Assembly (NCBI RefSeq): GCF_023715525.1
Contig: NZ_JAMBOG010000005.1
Location: 62,001 to 126,000 of the forward strand
Origin: Kocuria rosea
GTDB lineage: Bacteria > Actinomycetota > Actinomycetes > Actinomycetales > Micrococcaceae
Direction of reading: 5' to 3'
DNA length: 64,000 bases
A program made the translations under genes and the position numbers. The notes under the pieces are model-generated. The model searched no databases. It was given only the letters and a program-made list of their open reading frames with translations, and was not told the DNA's origin. Numbering within the stretch: position 1 is the first letter of the stretch; each line of letters starts with the position of its first letter. Shown here piece after piece: positions 19,542-27,762 of the stretch.

Positions 19542-20111
19542 TCAGGAGATCCAGGCGTGCTGGTCCGGGGACCAGAACACGACCCCGGCACCGTGGCCGG
19601 CCAGGTGCTCGCGGACCTGCTCGTCGGTCATCGATGCGGAGCCGGCCAGGGGCTGGAACTCCTGGCGCTGGACCGCGGCCCGGGAGGTGGCGTAGAAGCG
19701 GTCGGGTTCGTGGGCGAGCACCGCGGTGAGCTCCGCTTCGGCCAGCAAGGCGATGGCCACCAGGTCCCGGTCGTAGGGGGCCTCGTAGAGGCGGCCGCCG
19801 ATGACCTCCCGATACGTCAGCCCGGCCCGGGTGAAGTCCCCGATCCACGCCTCCAGCTGGTCCTCCCGCGCCCGGCGCTCCTCCTCGGTGGCGCCGAGGA
19901 CCGTCAGCCGCGCCGGGTCCCCGTCGCCTTCGGTGGCCACCGCGACCACGGAGCCCTCCAGCACCAGCTCCAGGGACTGCGCCGGGTCCGCCCCCGGGTA
20001 CGCCTCCTCCGTGGCGGTACAGGCGCCCAGCACGTAGTCCGCGGTGGCGGGGACCGGCCGCAGCGTGGCCGTCAGGAGGCGCGTGGGGATCGTGCTGTCG
20101 GTGGGTGCCAT
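19542..20111 (-). CDS. Uncharacterised protein
   Basis: 189 residues starting MAPTDSTIPTRLL after GGAG with a 5-base spacer. It is rich in acidic and Ala residues, with no signal peptide or membrane helix, so it is probably cytoplasmic. Segments such as LELVLEGSVVAVATEGDGD and LGATEEERRAREDQLEAWI suggest a beta strand pair followed by a long helix; the end reads GAGVVFWSPDQHAWIS. I do not recognise a family. The frame is open further upstream without a better start. Confidence 0.6.
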   Translation of the reverse strand: MAPTDSTIPTRLLTATLRPVPATADYVLGACTATEEAYPGADPAQSLELVLEGSVVAVATEGDGDPARLTVLGATEEERRAREDQLEAWIGDFTRAGLTYREVIGGRLYEAPYDRDLVAIALLAEAELTAVLAHEPDRFYATSRAAVQRQEFQPLAGSASMTDEQVREHLAGHGAGVVFWSPDQHAWIS

Positions 20112-20381
20112 CTGTTCTCCAGGGTGCGGGATCGGGGAGGGGACACCCCCAGTCTCCGCCACCACGGAGCGCTCCGGCAGTGGCTGGGCCCGGGACCCGG
20201 CGGGGCGCGTGCCACCACGCGGGGGGCTTGCCGGCAGGACGACCACGTCCGCCGGGGAGCGCCCCACGGCGCACCGCCCCGTCGTGCCGCGGCAGCCCGC
20301 CTGTCGCGGGGCTGGTCCCGGGACCGTGTCATGATGCCGGCGGATCTGTTCCGGTGCTGACGAGGGTGCTTGCATGGGCAG

Positions 20382-20921
20382 ATGAACCTGCAGGGTGCGG
20401 AGCCTGTCGATGTGGGAACCCTGATCGTGGCGGCAGCGGCCTTGGTCCTCTCGCTGTTCGCGGTGGCCTACAGCAAGCGCAGCGCGGACGCGGCGAGGGA
20501 ATCCGTCCGGCGGGAGAGGGAGCGGGCGGAGTCCCGGCACGTCCGGTGGGAGATCACCGGACGCTGGAGCGGGAACGAGGTCGGGTACGAGCTGATCAAC
20601 CGCGGCAGCAGCACGGCTCACCACGTTCGGCTGTTCCTGCCGCCAGGCAGCGGAGGTCTCACGATCCACCGCCGTGGCGGCCTGGACGTGCCAGGCGGCG
20701 CGTCCGTCGCCTTCACCGTCAGAGGCCCGGTCAGCGCGGCCGACATCTCCAACGTCACCGGCACGGTCGGGAACGTGCCCGAATACGCGCTGGAGTCGGT
20801 GGTCGATGGGCGGCGGCGCCTCGGCCGCAAGGAGCTGCCGAAGACCGTGCTCGTGGACTGCGCTGAGCGCGACCAGGCGGAGCAGCTCCGGCTCCCGCGG
20901 CCGAGGAGGCCCCGGCCGTGA
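20382..20921 (+). CDS. Membrane-anchored uncharacterised protein
   Basis: About 179 residues. One N-terminal membrane helix (VGTLIVAAAALVLSLFAVAY) is followed by a charged helix (SADAARESVRRERERAES) and a beta-rich domain (WEITGRWSGNEVGYELINRG and following) that looks like a small immunoglobulin-like sandwich. A TTG at 20370 with GAGGG close by is an alternative start. No family recognised. The stop overlaps another open frame that is probably not a gene. Confidence 0.55.
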   Translation: MNLQGAEPVDVGTLIVAAAALVLSLFAVAYSKRSADAARESVRRERERAESRHVRWEITGRWSGNEVGYELINRGSSTAHHVRLFLPPGSGGLTIHRRGGLDVPGGASVAFTVRGPVSAADISNVTGTVGNVPEYALESVVDGRRRLGRKELPKTVLVDCAERDQAEQLRLPRPRRPRP

Positions 20922-21466
20922 CGGCCGTGACCGGACAGGGCAGCCACCACGACGTCCGCACGACAGCCACCGCCACGCGCACCCCGGGTCGGGAACCCCC
21001 GTCCGGGGACATGGTTGCGCCGGGATCGACCGGCTTCGGCGCGCTGCCGGTCGCGGTGCCGGTCCCAGGGCTCGCCGTGGCCACCCTCGTCACGAGGGGA
21101 CGTGGTGCGAAGCAGTCAGGAGCCGACGCCCAGGCGGCGTCGGAGGGCTCCAGGACATGCGCGGCAGCGGCCGAGGAGGCCAACGAGCTCGTCGCGCAGG
21201 CCGGCCGGCTGACCGACGAGGGGTCGGAGTCCCCTTGGGGTGGGTTCCAGCGTTCGTCGCGCCCGCCCGGGCCGAGCGGACGGGTCGAGGCAGGGGCCGG
21301 ACGGCGTCAACGGCGGCTGGGCCTGACGGAGGAGCACCGGAGACCGGGCCTCGAGCGGTGGCACCGCCGAGGTGCGCCGCGCCACCGGGGTCGGCCCGGC
21401 GACCGGGAACCCGTGGCAGGTCCGGCGGGAAGGCACGGCAGCAGACCGGGCACTGATCGGCTCGGC
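20922..21466. other. Gap, possible decayed copy of the upstream gene
   Basis: A long open frame from 20918 begins with a hydrophobic stretch (ALPVAVPVPGLAVATLV) followed by Gln/Ala/Glu-rich residues, loosely echoing the membrane-helix-plus-charged-helix layout of the preceding protein, and then dissolves into Arg/Pro/Gly-rich sequence antisense to the VOC gene. I treat it as non-coding or decayed. Confidence 0.35.
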
Positions 21467-21907
21467 TCAGGGGAGCTGTTCGGCCAGGGCGACGATGATG
21501 CCCGCGGGCCCGCGCAGGTAGCACAGCCGGTAGCGGTTCTCGTACCGCGCCACCTCTCCGAGCAGTTCGGCGCCGTGGGCGCGCAGGCGGGCGATGGTGT
21601 CGTCGATGTCGTCCACGGCGTACATGACCCGGTGCAGGCCCAGCGTGTTCGGCGGCGGGTTCCGTGGCGGGGCGCTGACCGCCGCAGGATGGCGGTACCG
21701 GGTCAGCTCCAGCCTGCCGTGACCGTCCGGGGTGCGCATCATCGCGATCTCGCTGCGCACACCGTCGAGTCCGACCGCCTGGTCGGCGAAAAGGCCGTCG
21801 ATCTGCGCCGTGCCCTCCTGCTCCAGGCCGAGGGCCGTGAAGAAGGCGACGGCGGCCTCCAGGTCGTCGACGACGATGGCGACGTTGTCCATCCGCTGAA
21901 CGCTCAT
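21467..21907 (-). CDS. VOC (glyoxalase/dioxygenase) family protein
   Basis: 146 residues forming two beta-alpha-beta-beta-beta modules. MDNVAIVVDDLEAAVAFFTALGL begins the first and LHRVMYAVDDIDDTIARLRAHG the second, classic for vicinal-oxygen-chelate folds. Metal-ligand candidates are the His and Glu residues in RLELTRYRHP and LHRVMYAV, but the N-terminal ligand position (usually His) is Asn in MDNVAIVV, so metal binding is uncertain. Substrate unknown. GGAG is one base from the ATG; Met6 is an alternative start. It stands alone. Confidence 0.85.
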   Translation of the reverse strand: MSVQRMDNVAIVVDDLEAAVAFFTALGLEQEGTAQIDGLFADQAVGLDGVRSEIAMMRTPDGHGRLELTRYRHPAAVSAPPRNPPPNTLGLHRVMYAVDDIDDTIARLRAHGAELLGEVARYENRYRLCYLRGPAGIIVALAEQLP

Positions 21908-22167
21908 GCTCCAAGAACGTAGACCCTCCCGTGGGCGGGCACCACCGGCGGGGAAGCGAGGACGCGGCGAGCGGCAGTCCTCGTCCCACCGCCGCCGCTC
22001 CGAGCCGTCCGCCCCCGGGGCGACGCGGCGCCCTCTCCTGTGGCCCCAGGGACCGGCCGAGCCGATGCACTCCCCCGGCGCCCTCCCCTGGCGACGTCCA
22101 CAGCGGCGCGAGAAGGGGACGGCAACCTGCCGGGAGGAGAACGTGGAGTTCCTGCAGGTGCCGCCGA

Positions 22168-22200
22168 TATGATGGACCTGTCCGATCCCGCACGGGAGGA
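22168..22200 (+). promoter_or_regulatory. -10 element and ribosome binding site of the following gene
   Basis: TATGAT (22168-22173) is a good -10; GGAGGA (22195-22200) is correctly spaced from the ATG at 22208. No clear -35. The in-frame ATG at 22170 falls inside the -10 and is unlikely to be used. Confidence 0.45.
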
Positions 22201-22207
22201 CTTGGGG

Positions 22208-22630
22208 ATGGGCGAGTTGGACGCACCCCGGTACCGGGTGCCGCTCCTGCTGCAGGGCATCGAGGGCAGGATCGCGACCTTCGTGGTGCCCCCGGAGTTC
22301 GCAGAGCACATCGCCTCCGCGACGCCGGCGAAGAACGCATGGACCCGGGACTTCAATACCGATCTCGTGGGCGGGGTCCGCATCGACCGGTCCACCAGTC
22401 CGCCCACGATCACCAGCTACCTCACCCGGCCCTTGACGCAGGTGGACGTCGCCCGGGAAGGATGGGTGGCGCTGCTTCGGCGCGACGCACGACCCCGCGC
22501 CAAGCGGCCCTACCAGCTGGTCTCCGTCACGCGCAGCATCGGTCCGGGCACGGTCAGAGGCTCGGTCGGCAAGCCGGCGCCGGCCCCGGTCCACGTTGCC
22601 CCGCCCATGGCCCTGGACGACCGGCTCTGA
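22208..22630 (+). CDS. Uncharacterised protein
   Basis: 140 residues beginning MGELDAPRYRVPLLLQGIEG, with GGAGGA seven bases upstream. The N-terminal half looks beta-rich (VPLLLQGIEGRIATFVVPPE); the C-terminal 25 residues are Pro/Ala-rich. No membrane helix, signal peptide or known motif. It is preceded by a -10-like TATGAT and has no operon partner. Function unknown. Confidence 0.6.
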   Translation: MGELDAPRYRVPLLLQGIEGRIATFVVPPEFAEHIASATPAKNAWTRDFNTDLVGGVRIDRSTSPPTITSYLTRPLTQVDVAREGWVALLRRDARPRAKRPYQLVSVTRSIGPGTVRGSVGKPAPAPVHVAPPMALDDRL

Positions 22631-23096
22631 CCAGGAGCCACGGCTTCCTCTGGGCCCGGGTGCCGACGAGTCGTTCCTCCCGGCCGGCACCTGCCGACCA
22701 CCATGGCGGCCCGGCACACGCCGCTGTCGGGCGCGGACGCTCCAGCCGGCATCACCTACGTCGGTGCGCTGTCGCTGCTGCGCGCCCCGTGGCCCGCCCG
22801 CTGCTTCATGGCGCCGGATGGTGACGACCATGGCCTGTCGGCCGGGGCCGCCCAGGGGTCACGCCACTGCCTCAGCTGATGGGAGGGGCCGCTGAGGGAT
22901 CCTCTGCTGTCCGATCGCGCTGTCGGGCGCAGGCGGGGCCTCCACGGTGGCACTGCCCAGCATCTGCAGCAGCCGGAGGCGGCCCACGGCGGATGCCGAC
23001 ACGGCGCGAACCCCTGTACCATCGTCGGCGATCCCCCGGTGCACGGCACGCCCTCCCCGTGCCCAGCACCCCCTCCCGGCAGGAAAGAACGCCCTC
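22631..23096. other. Gap with one weak small open frame
   Basis: A 58-codon frame (22703-22879, ATG start, ends in CLS) has GC-rich third positions but no ribosome binding site and no recognisable motif; I do not call it a gene. The rest shows nothing. Confidence 0.4.
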
Positions 23097-23588
23097 GTGA
23101 ACCACGCCCACCTCCCGACCCTCAACCTGTCCCTCGTGGACGCCGCCCTGGACGCCTGGGCCGGCGAGCACGGCTTCCTGGTGGAACTCCTGGCCATCGA
23201 CGACGGCCAGACCCTCGTGCGCCTGGCCCCCCACCCGCACGACCTCACCGACCTCATCCGCTGCGCCCTCGGCGCCGGGAACACCCCTGCGGACTGGGAG
23301 GACCAGCACGCCCCCATGGACGGCTCCTCCGCCTCCTGGGACTGGGCCGTGACCATGGCCACCACCTACAACCGGACCCGCATCATCGCCCGCCTGAGCG
23401 ACCACGACCAGGGCGTACGGGGCTTGTTCGCCCACCACGGGCACCCCGGCCCGGTCGAGATCCAGATCCTCGAGGTCGACCCCGCCCAGGTGCTCCACCA
23501 CCTCACCGGCCTCAAGAACACCCCTGACCGCTGCTGCCCCGACCCGCGACCGGCACCCGGAAGCAAGGGCCGCCCCACCAGCACCTGA
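23097..23588 (+). CDS. Uncharacterised family A protein, copy 1 (PADW-D-HAPM motif)
   Basis: 163 residues, GTG start after AGGAAAG. It shares with the protein at 45261-45707 the signature PADWxDxHAPM near residues 64-74, then a Trp eight or so residues later, an IxAxL strand, HGHPG near 115-119, and a His...LK helix near the end. The rest of the two proteins differs strongly. No signal peptide or membrane helix; the last 20 residues are Pro/Arg-rich. I recognise no named family. That homology, plus a family B neighbour at both loci, suggests a real lineage-specific gene. Confidence 0.7.
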   Translation: MNHAHLPTLNLSLVDAALDAWAGEHGFLVELLAIDDGQTLVRLAPHPHDLTDLIRCALGAGNTPADWEDQHAPMDGSSASWDWAVTMATTYNRTRIIARLSDHDQGVRGLFAHHGHPGPVEIQILEVDPAQVLHHLTGLKNTPDRCCPDPRPAPGSKGRPTST

Positions 23589-23875
23589 CCCCGCTCCCCG
23601 GCACGGGACAGGCCCGGGCGACACCGCACAGGCCTTTTCGGCTGCACGGCCGAGCCTGTTCCCGCCCCGGCGAGCGCCACTCGCGGAACGGCCGGGGCGC
23701 ACCTGGGTCCTGACGAGCCCCTCGACCCGCCCCGACGCAGCGGACGGCGTCGTGGAGGACACACCCCGCAGACCTCCTGGAACCGCGGCGCCGAACCTAG
23801 AATGGAAGTGCTCCTCCACCGTTGCCGCACCGCCGCCCCGGCGCCCGCGGCACCACCTTCGGAAGATCCTCCCCC

Positions 23876-24658
23876 ATGCGCCTTCGTCCTCTCGCCCTCG
23901 CTGCCCTGGTCCTGGCTGCACCGGTTCTGGTTGCACCGGCTCCCGCCCTCGCTGCTCCCCCGGCCTCCGACAGCACGACCCCCACCCCGCTCCGGGACGA
24001 CCCCGCCCACCGGAGCCACACCCTCGTGGGAAACGGCACCGCCCCGGGCTCCCAGCTCCCGGCCGCCACCGCACCGGCGACGGCGCCGCCGGAGGACACC
24101 ACCTCGGGCTCCCCGGACCCGGCTGACCACGGCGGAGCCACACCGCGGCACCCGGGTGCCCAGCCCCTCACCAGGGGGACCGACCCGGCCGCTGTCCCCG
24201 TCGAGGGCGGGAGCTACTACTGGTGGTCCACCACCGGACCCCCCGGGCTCGCCCCTCTGCCTCTCCCCACCTCGCCGATGTCCTGGAGCTGGTACGGCGA
24301 CCCCACGGCGCAGGCGGCCACCTCCACCCCACAGCTGGCCTCCCAGGCCTCCGCCGGGCACCCCCACGCCCCCGCCGCGGCCCCGGTCCTACCCGAAGCA
24401 CCGGTTGCCCCGCAAGCAGCAGTGGCGCCGGAGGCGCCAGTGGTGAGCTCCCGCTTCATCCCCGCCCAGCCGCGTGTCACCCCCGGCACCGTCACCGTGA
24501 TGCCGCGCCACACGCCCCAGCCGCACCAGGACACCGCGCCGGCCATGGACACCGGCCTCTACCGCGCCGTCGCCGCAGGCACCGCCACCGCCGTGGTCGC
24601 CACCACCGCGGTCGTCATCATGATGCGCCGGATGATCCTCGCCCCACCCCGCTCCTAG
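23876..24658 (+). CDS. Secreted, Pro/Ala-rich surface protein with C-terminal membrane anchor
   Basis: 260 residues. An N-terminal signal peptide (MRLRPLALAALVLAAPVL, cleavage likely after ALAAPPA near residue 27) is followed by a long low-complexity Pro/Ala/Thr/Ser region, with an aromatic patch GGSYYWWSTTGPPG and MSWSWYGD in the middle. A C-terminal hydrophobic helix (AAGTATAVVATTAVVIMM) ends in RRMILAPPRS. There is no LPxTG motif, so anchoring would be by the helix. A TAGAAT hexamer at 23798 may be its -10. Function unknown; it lies between a family A and a family B gene. Confidence 0.65.
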   Translation: MRLRPLALAALVLAAPVLVAPAPALAAPPASDSTTPTPLRDDPAHRSHTLVGNGTAPGSQLPAATAPATAPPEDTTSGSPDPADHGGATPRHPGAQPLTRGTDPAAVPVEGGSYYWWSTTGPPGLAPLPLPTSPMSWSWYGDPTAQAATSTPQLASQASAGHPHAPAAAPVLPEAPVAPQAAVAPEAPVVSSRFIPAQPRVTPGTVTVMPRHTPQPHQDTAPAMDTGLYRAVAAGTATAVVATTAVVIMMRRMILAPPRS

Positions 24659-25041
24659 ATCCGCCCGATCGGGGGCGGCACCGACCGCACTCCCAGCGGC
24701 GCCGCAGCGTTCCTCCCCACCGCCCTCGGCCCGACAGGGCCCGGGCGGCGGCCGGGCCGGGCCCTGCTACGCCGGATGAGGCGGGAGGAGACGGACGCGG
24801 TGCCCACCGTGGCGGCGCGGGTCTCCTTGCGCGTCCAGCCGGTGGGGGTGCTCGGGCCACGCCGGGGCCGTGACCTCAGGACCGCGCAGACGGCGCACCG
24901 TCCACGACCCGTGCCGTCGGCCACCGATCCTGCCCCCGGATCCAGGCCGGGCGCGAAGGCCTCACCGCGAGGCACCGCTCACCGTGCGCCTCTCGCGCTC
25001 CTCGCCGTGGAACCCCGGGGCGCGAGCAGTGAGGGTGCGGC
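24659..25041. other. Gap between convergent genes
   Basis: About 380 GC-rich bases; no supported gene or perfect long hairpin was seen. Confidence 0.5.
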
Positions 25042-25521
25042 TCAGGCGCCGGCGCCCTCGGTGAGGGCCCAGGAGGTGGCGACAGCGGCGTCGAGAAACC
25101 AGTCGAGGGTCTCGGGGGTCGGCTCCAGGGCGTAGAAGTGCATCTCGATCCGTGCCGTGGGCAGGCCGGAGAGGTCCATCAGCACCTCCATCCCCGCCCC
25201 GGTGATCTCCGGCTCCGAGGAGTGGAGGTGGACCTGCACCCGCAGCGGGGAGGTCTGCAGCAGGTGGTCCTCCCGGCCGGTGGCGTGGGCGAGAACCCGG
25301 GCCCGTTCGTAGACGGTCACCGCCGTGGGCGGTGACCCGGGGCTGTCGGGCCAGCCGAGGTAGACGGTGGCACTCACCCTCCCCGTGCGCACCACCCGCA
25401 GCCGCTCCACGTGCGGGCGCCGGGCTGCCAGTTTCGACCCCTCCACGACATCACCGGGAACGGGCAACGGCTCGGGCGGCTCGGGCGGCTCGTCCTCCGG
25501 GCCCGGGAGCGGATCGGTCAT
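25042..25521 (-). CDS. Uncharacterised family B protein, copy 1
   Basis: 159 residues starting MTDPLPGPEDEPPEPPE after GAAGG. An acidic Pro-rich N-terminus is followed by a conserved alpha/beta part shared with the protein at 47606-48088: RPHVxRLRxVRTG, YxGWP, REDHLLxTxPLxVxVHxH, MEVLxDLSGLP, EMHFYxLxPTxETLDWFLDA and SWAL. The two copies are very similar through this core, so the gene is under selection. No membrane segment or signal peptide. I do not recognise the family. Confidence 0.75.
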   Translation of the reverse strand: MTDPLPGPEDEPPEPPEPLPVPGDVVEGSKLAARRPHVERLRVVRTGRVSATVYLGWPDSPGSPPTAVTVYERARVLAHATGREDHLLQTSPLRVQVHLHSSEPEITGAGMEVLMDLSGLPTARIEMHFYALEPTPETLDWFLDAAVATSWALTEGAGA

Positions 25522-25768
25522 GCCTTCAGTGTCCCCCGGCCGGGTGCGGGCGGTCCGTCACCTCTTCCGGGGTCGGCCGCCGCTGCCCGTGCCGGGTCCC
25601 GGCGGGGCGGCCCTGCCGTGGCTGCCCACGGGAGGGACCGGCCGGCGCCGGGGAGCTGCCCACGGCCACTTCCCGGTACCGGCCCCGGCGGACCGCGCAG
25701 GGATGTGTGCCCCGGACCGGTCGCGGGATCCCCGGGACGCGCTGTCGTCCGGCGGGCAGACTGGTGCC

Positions 25769-26575
25769 ATGATTGACGATGTCCAGGTGTTCCCGCAGGC
25801 ACCCGCGCGCCCGCCCGAGGTCGAGGACGGTTTCCCTCCGCCGCGTCTTCGTCGCGAGCTGTGGGTCGATCACTATCTCCCGCACTGGACCACCCCGGAA
25901 CGCTCCCGGGCCCGGTACGACCTGGACGGGGCCGGGATCCGCCTGCGGATCGATGCGGACCAGCCCGACTGGAGACCGGAGGACGCCCCGATGCGGGTCT
26001 CGAATCTCCAGACCGGGGTGTTCTCCGGGCCGGTGGGCTCCGCCCGCGGCACCCACCGGCACCGGCCCGACGGTCTGGCGGTGCGCACCGCAACCCCGCA
26101 ACGGTTGCTGTGGGCGCCCTCTGCCGGGCGGGTGGACGTCACGGTCAGCGCCAGCACGGACCCGGGATGCATGCTGGCGGCGTGGTTGGTCGGCACCGAG
26201 CACCGCTCCCCCACCCACAGCGGGGAGATCTGCCTGTTCGAGATCGATGCCGGCGCCGTCAGCCCCGGGCACAGCCGCGCCCGCTGCGGGGTGAAAGCCC
26301 ACGGCGACCCCGCCCTGACCACCGAGATGGTCGAGGTCACCGTGCCCGTCGACGCCTCCCTCCCGCACACCTGGTCCGTGGTGTGGGGACCGGCAGGAAC
26401 AGTGATCGGCTGCGAGGGCAGGATCGTCCACCGCGACACGCAGGCCCCCGACTACCCGCTGTTCTTGATGCTCGACCTGTTCGAGCTCGGGCCCCGCGCA
26501 CCGCACCCGGGCACCTACCCCAAGACCGCTCGCATCCACGCCCTGCGCGGCTGGAACGACCCCCACACGCCCTGA
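25769..26575 (+). CDS. Glycoside hydrolase family 16-like protein
   Basis: 268 residues with a concanavalin-like fold typical of GH16: LWVDHYLPHWTTP, NLQTGVFSGPVGS, then SGEICLFEID around residues 151-160, and HTWSVVWGPAGTVIGCEGRIV followed by PDYPLFLMLDLFEL. The GH16 catalytic motif is ExD(x)xE; here Glu153 and Glu158 are kept but the middle Asp is Cys155. There is no signal peptide, unusual for a beta-glucanase. The ATG is six bases after CAGACT, so it may be leaderless. It may bind or act on an internal glucan or other sugar; activity is uncertain. Confidence 0.7.
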   Translation: MIDDVQVFPQAPARPPEVEDGFPPPRLRRELWVDHYLPHWTTPERSRARYDLDGAGIRLRIDADQPDWRPEDAPMRVSNLQTGVFSGPVGSARGTHRHRPDGLAVRTATPQRLLWAPSAGRVDVTVSASTDPGCMLAAWLVGTEHRSPTHSGEICLFEIDAGAVSPGHSRARCGVKAHGDPALTTEMVEVTVPVDASLPHTWSVVWGPAGTVIGCEGRIVHRDTQAPDYPLFLMLDLFELGPRAPHPGTYPKTARIHALRGWNDPHTP

Positions 26576-26661
26576 ACCCCGCCCCACGGCGACAGCCCGG
26601 CCACCACACGGCGACGGCATCGGCGACCGGACACCCCGGCTCACCGCTGAGGGCAGCGACG

Positions 26662-27080
26662 TCAGGGGTGCAGCCGACTGCCCAGCCGGGGCAGGAGGAA
26701 CTGGACCAGCGCTCCGCCGGCCAGCTCGCAGAGCACCGCGCCCAGGCCCACGGCCCCTCCGAGCAGTCGGCCCCGCGAGCACCACGGTCGCCTTGATCGA
26801 GGTGCGCGCGACAAGCACGGACCTCCCGGTACACCTCGCCAGACCGGTCACCGGACCGTCACACGGTCCGGTGACCGAGGTGCACACCGATGGAGCCGGC
26901 GGCAGCACCCCCGGGGTCGCGTCGAGCACCAGCCCGATCACCTGCGCGTTGCTGAGGGCGCCGGGCCCGGGCCGCTCGCGCAGCGGGATCCGGGCGAGGA
27001 GCACCAGCAGGTTAGGGACGATGACGACCGTGCCCGCGCTCTCCCCGCGCTTCCGGAGCGCCAGCGGGGCCCGGAGCGTG
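26662..27080 (-). pseudogene. Possible frameshifted membrane-protein remnant
   Basis: On the minus strand a hydrophobic stretch (TVVIVPNLLVLLARIPL) runs into LVARTSIKATVVLAG, after which the continuation is found one frame over (VGLGAVLCELAGGALVQFLL, ending at a stop at 26662). The two hydrophobic parts in neighbouring frames look like a decayed small membrane protein. No family can be named, and no start is visible. Confidence 0.3.
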
Positions 27081-27200
27081 TCCTGGCACCTCCCGGGCTC
27101 GTGGTCGTCCACGACCCGTACTGAGGACACGGCTGACGACGGCTCCTGGGCCCCCGGTGTCAGCCCCGAGGAACGAGGAGAGCACACGACCGCCGCGATC

Positions 27201-27551
27201 GTGCAGGCCGTGATGATGACCCTGGTGCCGGTGACGGTGTACCTGGTGGTGTCGGCGGCCGCCTCCGGGAGGCTGCCCAGGAACAGACGGATCGGGCTGC
27301 GCACCTCCGCCAACCTGTCCTCCCCGATGGCGTGGAGGGCAGGGCACGCGGTAGCGCTGCACAAGCTCCGGTGGTACGTGTTCGCCGGGGTGACCGGCGC
27401 GGGGCTCCTCCTCGGGAACCTGCTCCTCACCGGCAGCGACCGCGCAGGGTTCCTCCCCCGGAGGCTGCTACTCATGATGCTGGTCACAATCTTCCAAGCG
27501 GCCGCCCGGGGAGTCCGGGCCGCTGCGCTGGTGGCGGCCGCCTCCCCGTGA
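27201..27551 (+). CDS. SdpI-like small membrane protein
   Basis: About 116 residues with a hydrophobic N-terminus (TLVPVTVYLVVSAAAS), the SdpI-family signature GRLPRNRRIGLRTSANLSSP and MAWRAGHAVAL, and two further hydrophobic stretches. SdpI proteins give immunity against the SdpC toxin in Bacillus, but most actinobacterial relatives have unknown roles. The start is unclear: GTG at 27201 or ATG at 27213 fit the family, but neither has a well-spaced ribosome binding site (GAGGAG lies ~20 bases up). The open frame continues upstream without family similarity, and the 5' part may be rearranged. Confidence 0.5.
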   Translation: MQAVMMTLVPVTVYLVVSAAASGRLPRNRRIGLRTSANLSSPMAWRAGHAVALHKLRWYVFAGVTGAGLLLGNLLLTGSDRAGFLPRRLLLMMLVTIFQAAARGVRAAALVAAASP

Positions 27552-27762
27552 ACCCGGGGCGGAGTGGCCAAGCGGCCCCCGTCCGGCACCAACGACCGGA
27601 GCGCCTCGAGGACCTCGCCCGACCGCGCCGCTCGTGGTAGGTCCTCGGCGGACGCGCCGTGCCGCCGGGGTCGTAGGGTGGGCAGACGAGCATGCCTCCG
27701 CGCCGGGTGCGCACGCCACGACGACCCCGGTGCGCCCCGCCCCATCGACCGGAAGGACTCCC

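Noticed and set aside
20918-21922. A 334-codon plus-strand open frame
   Set aside because: Second half is antisense to the VOC gene; only a short hydrophobic stretch looks protein-like.
25526-27745. A 739-codon minus-strand open frame
   Set aside because: It lies antisense to the GH16-like and SdpI-like genes, has a low-complexity translation and no family motifs; long chance frames are expected at this GC content.
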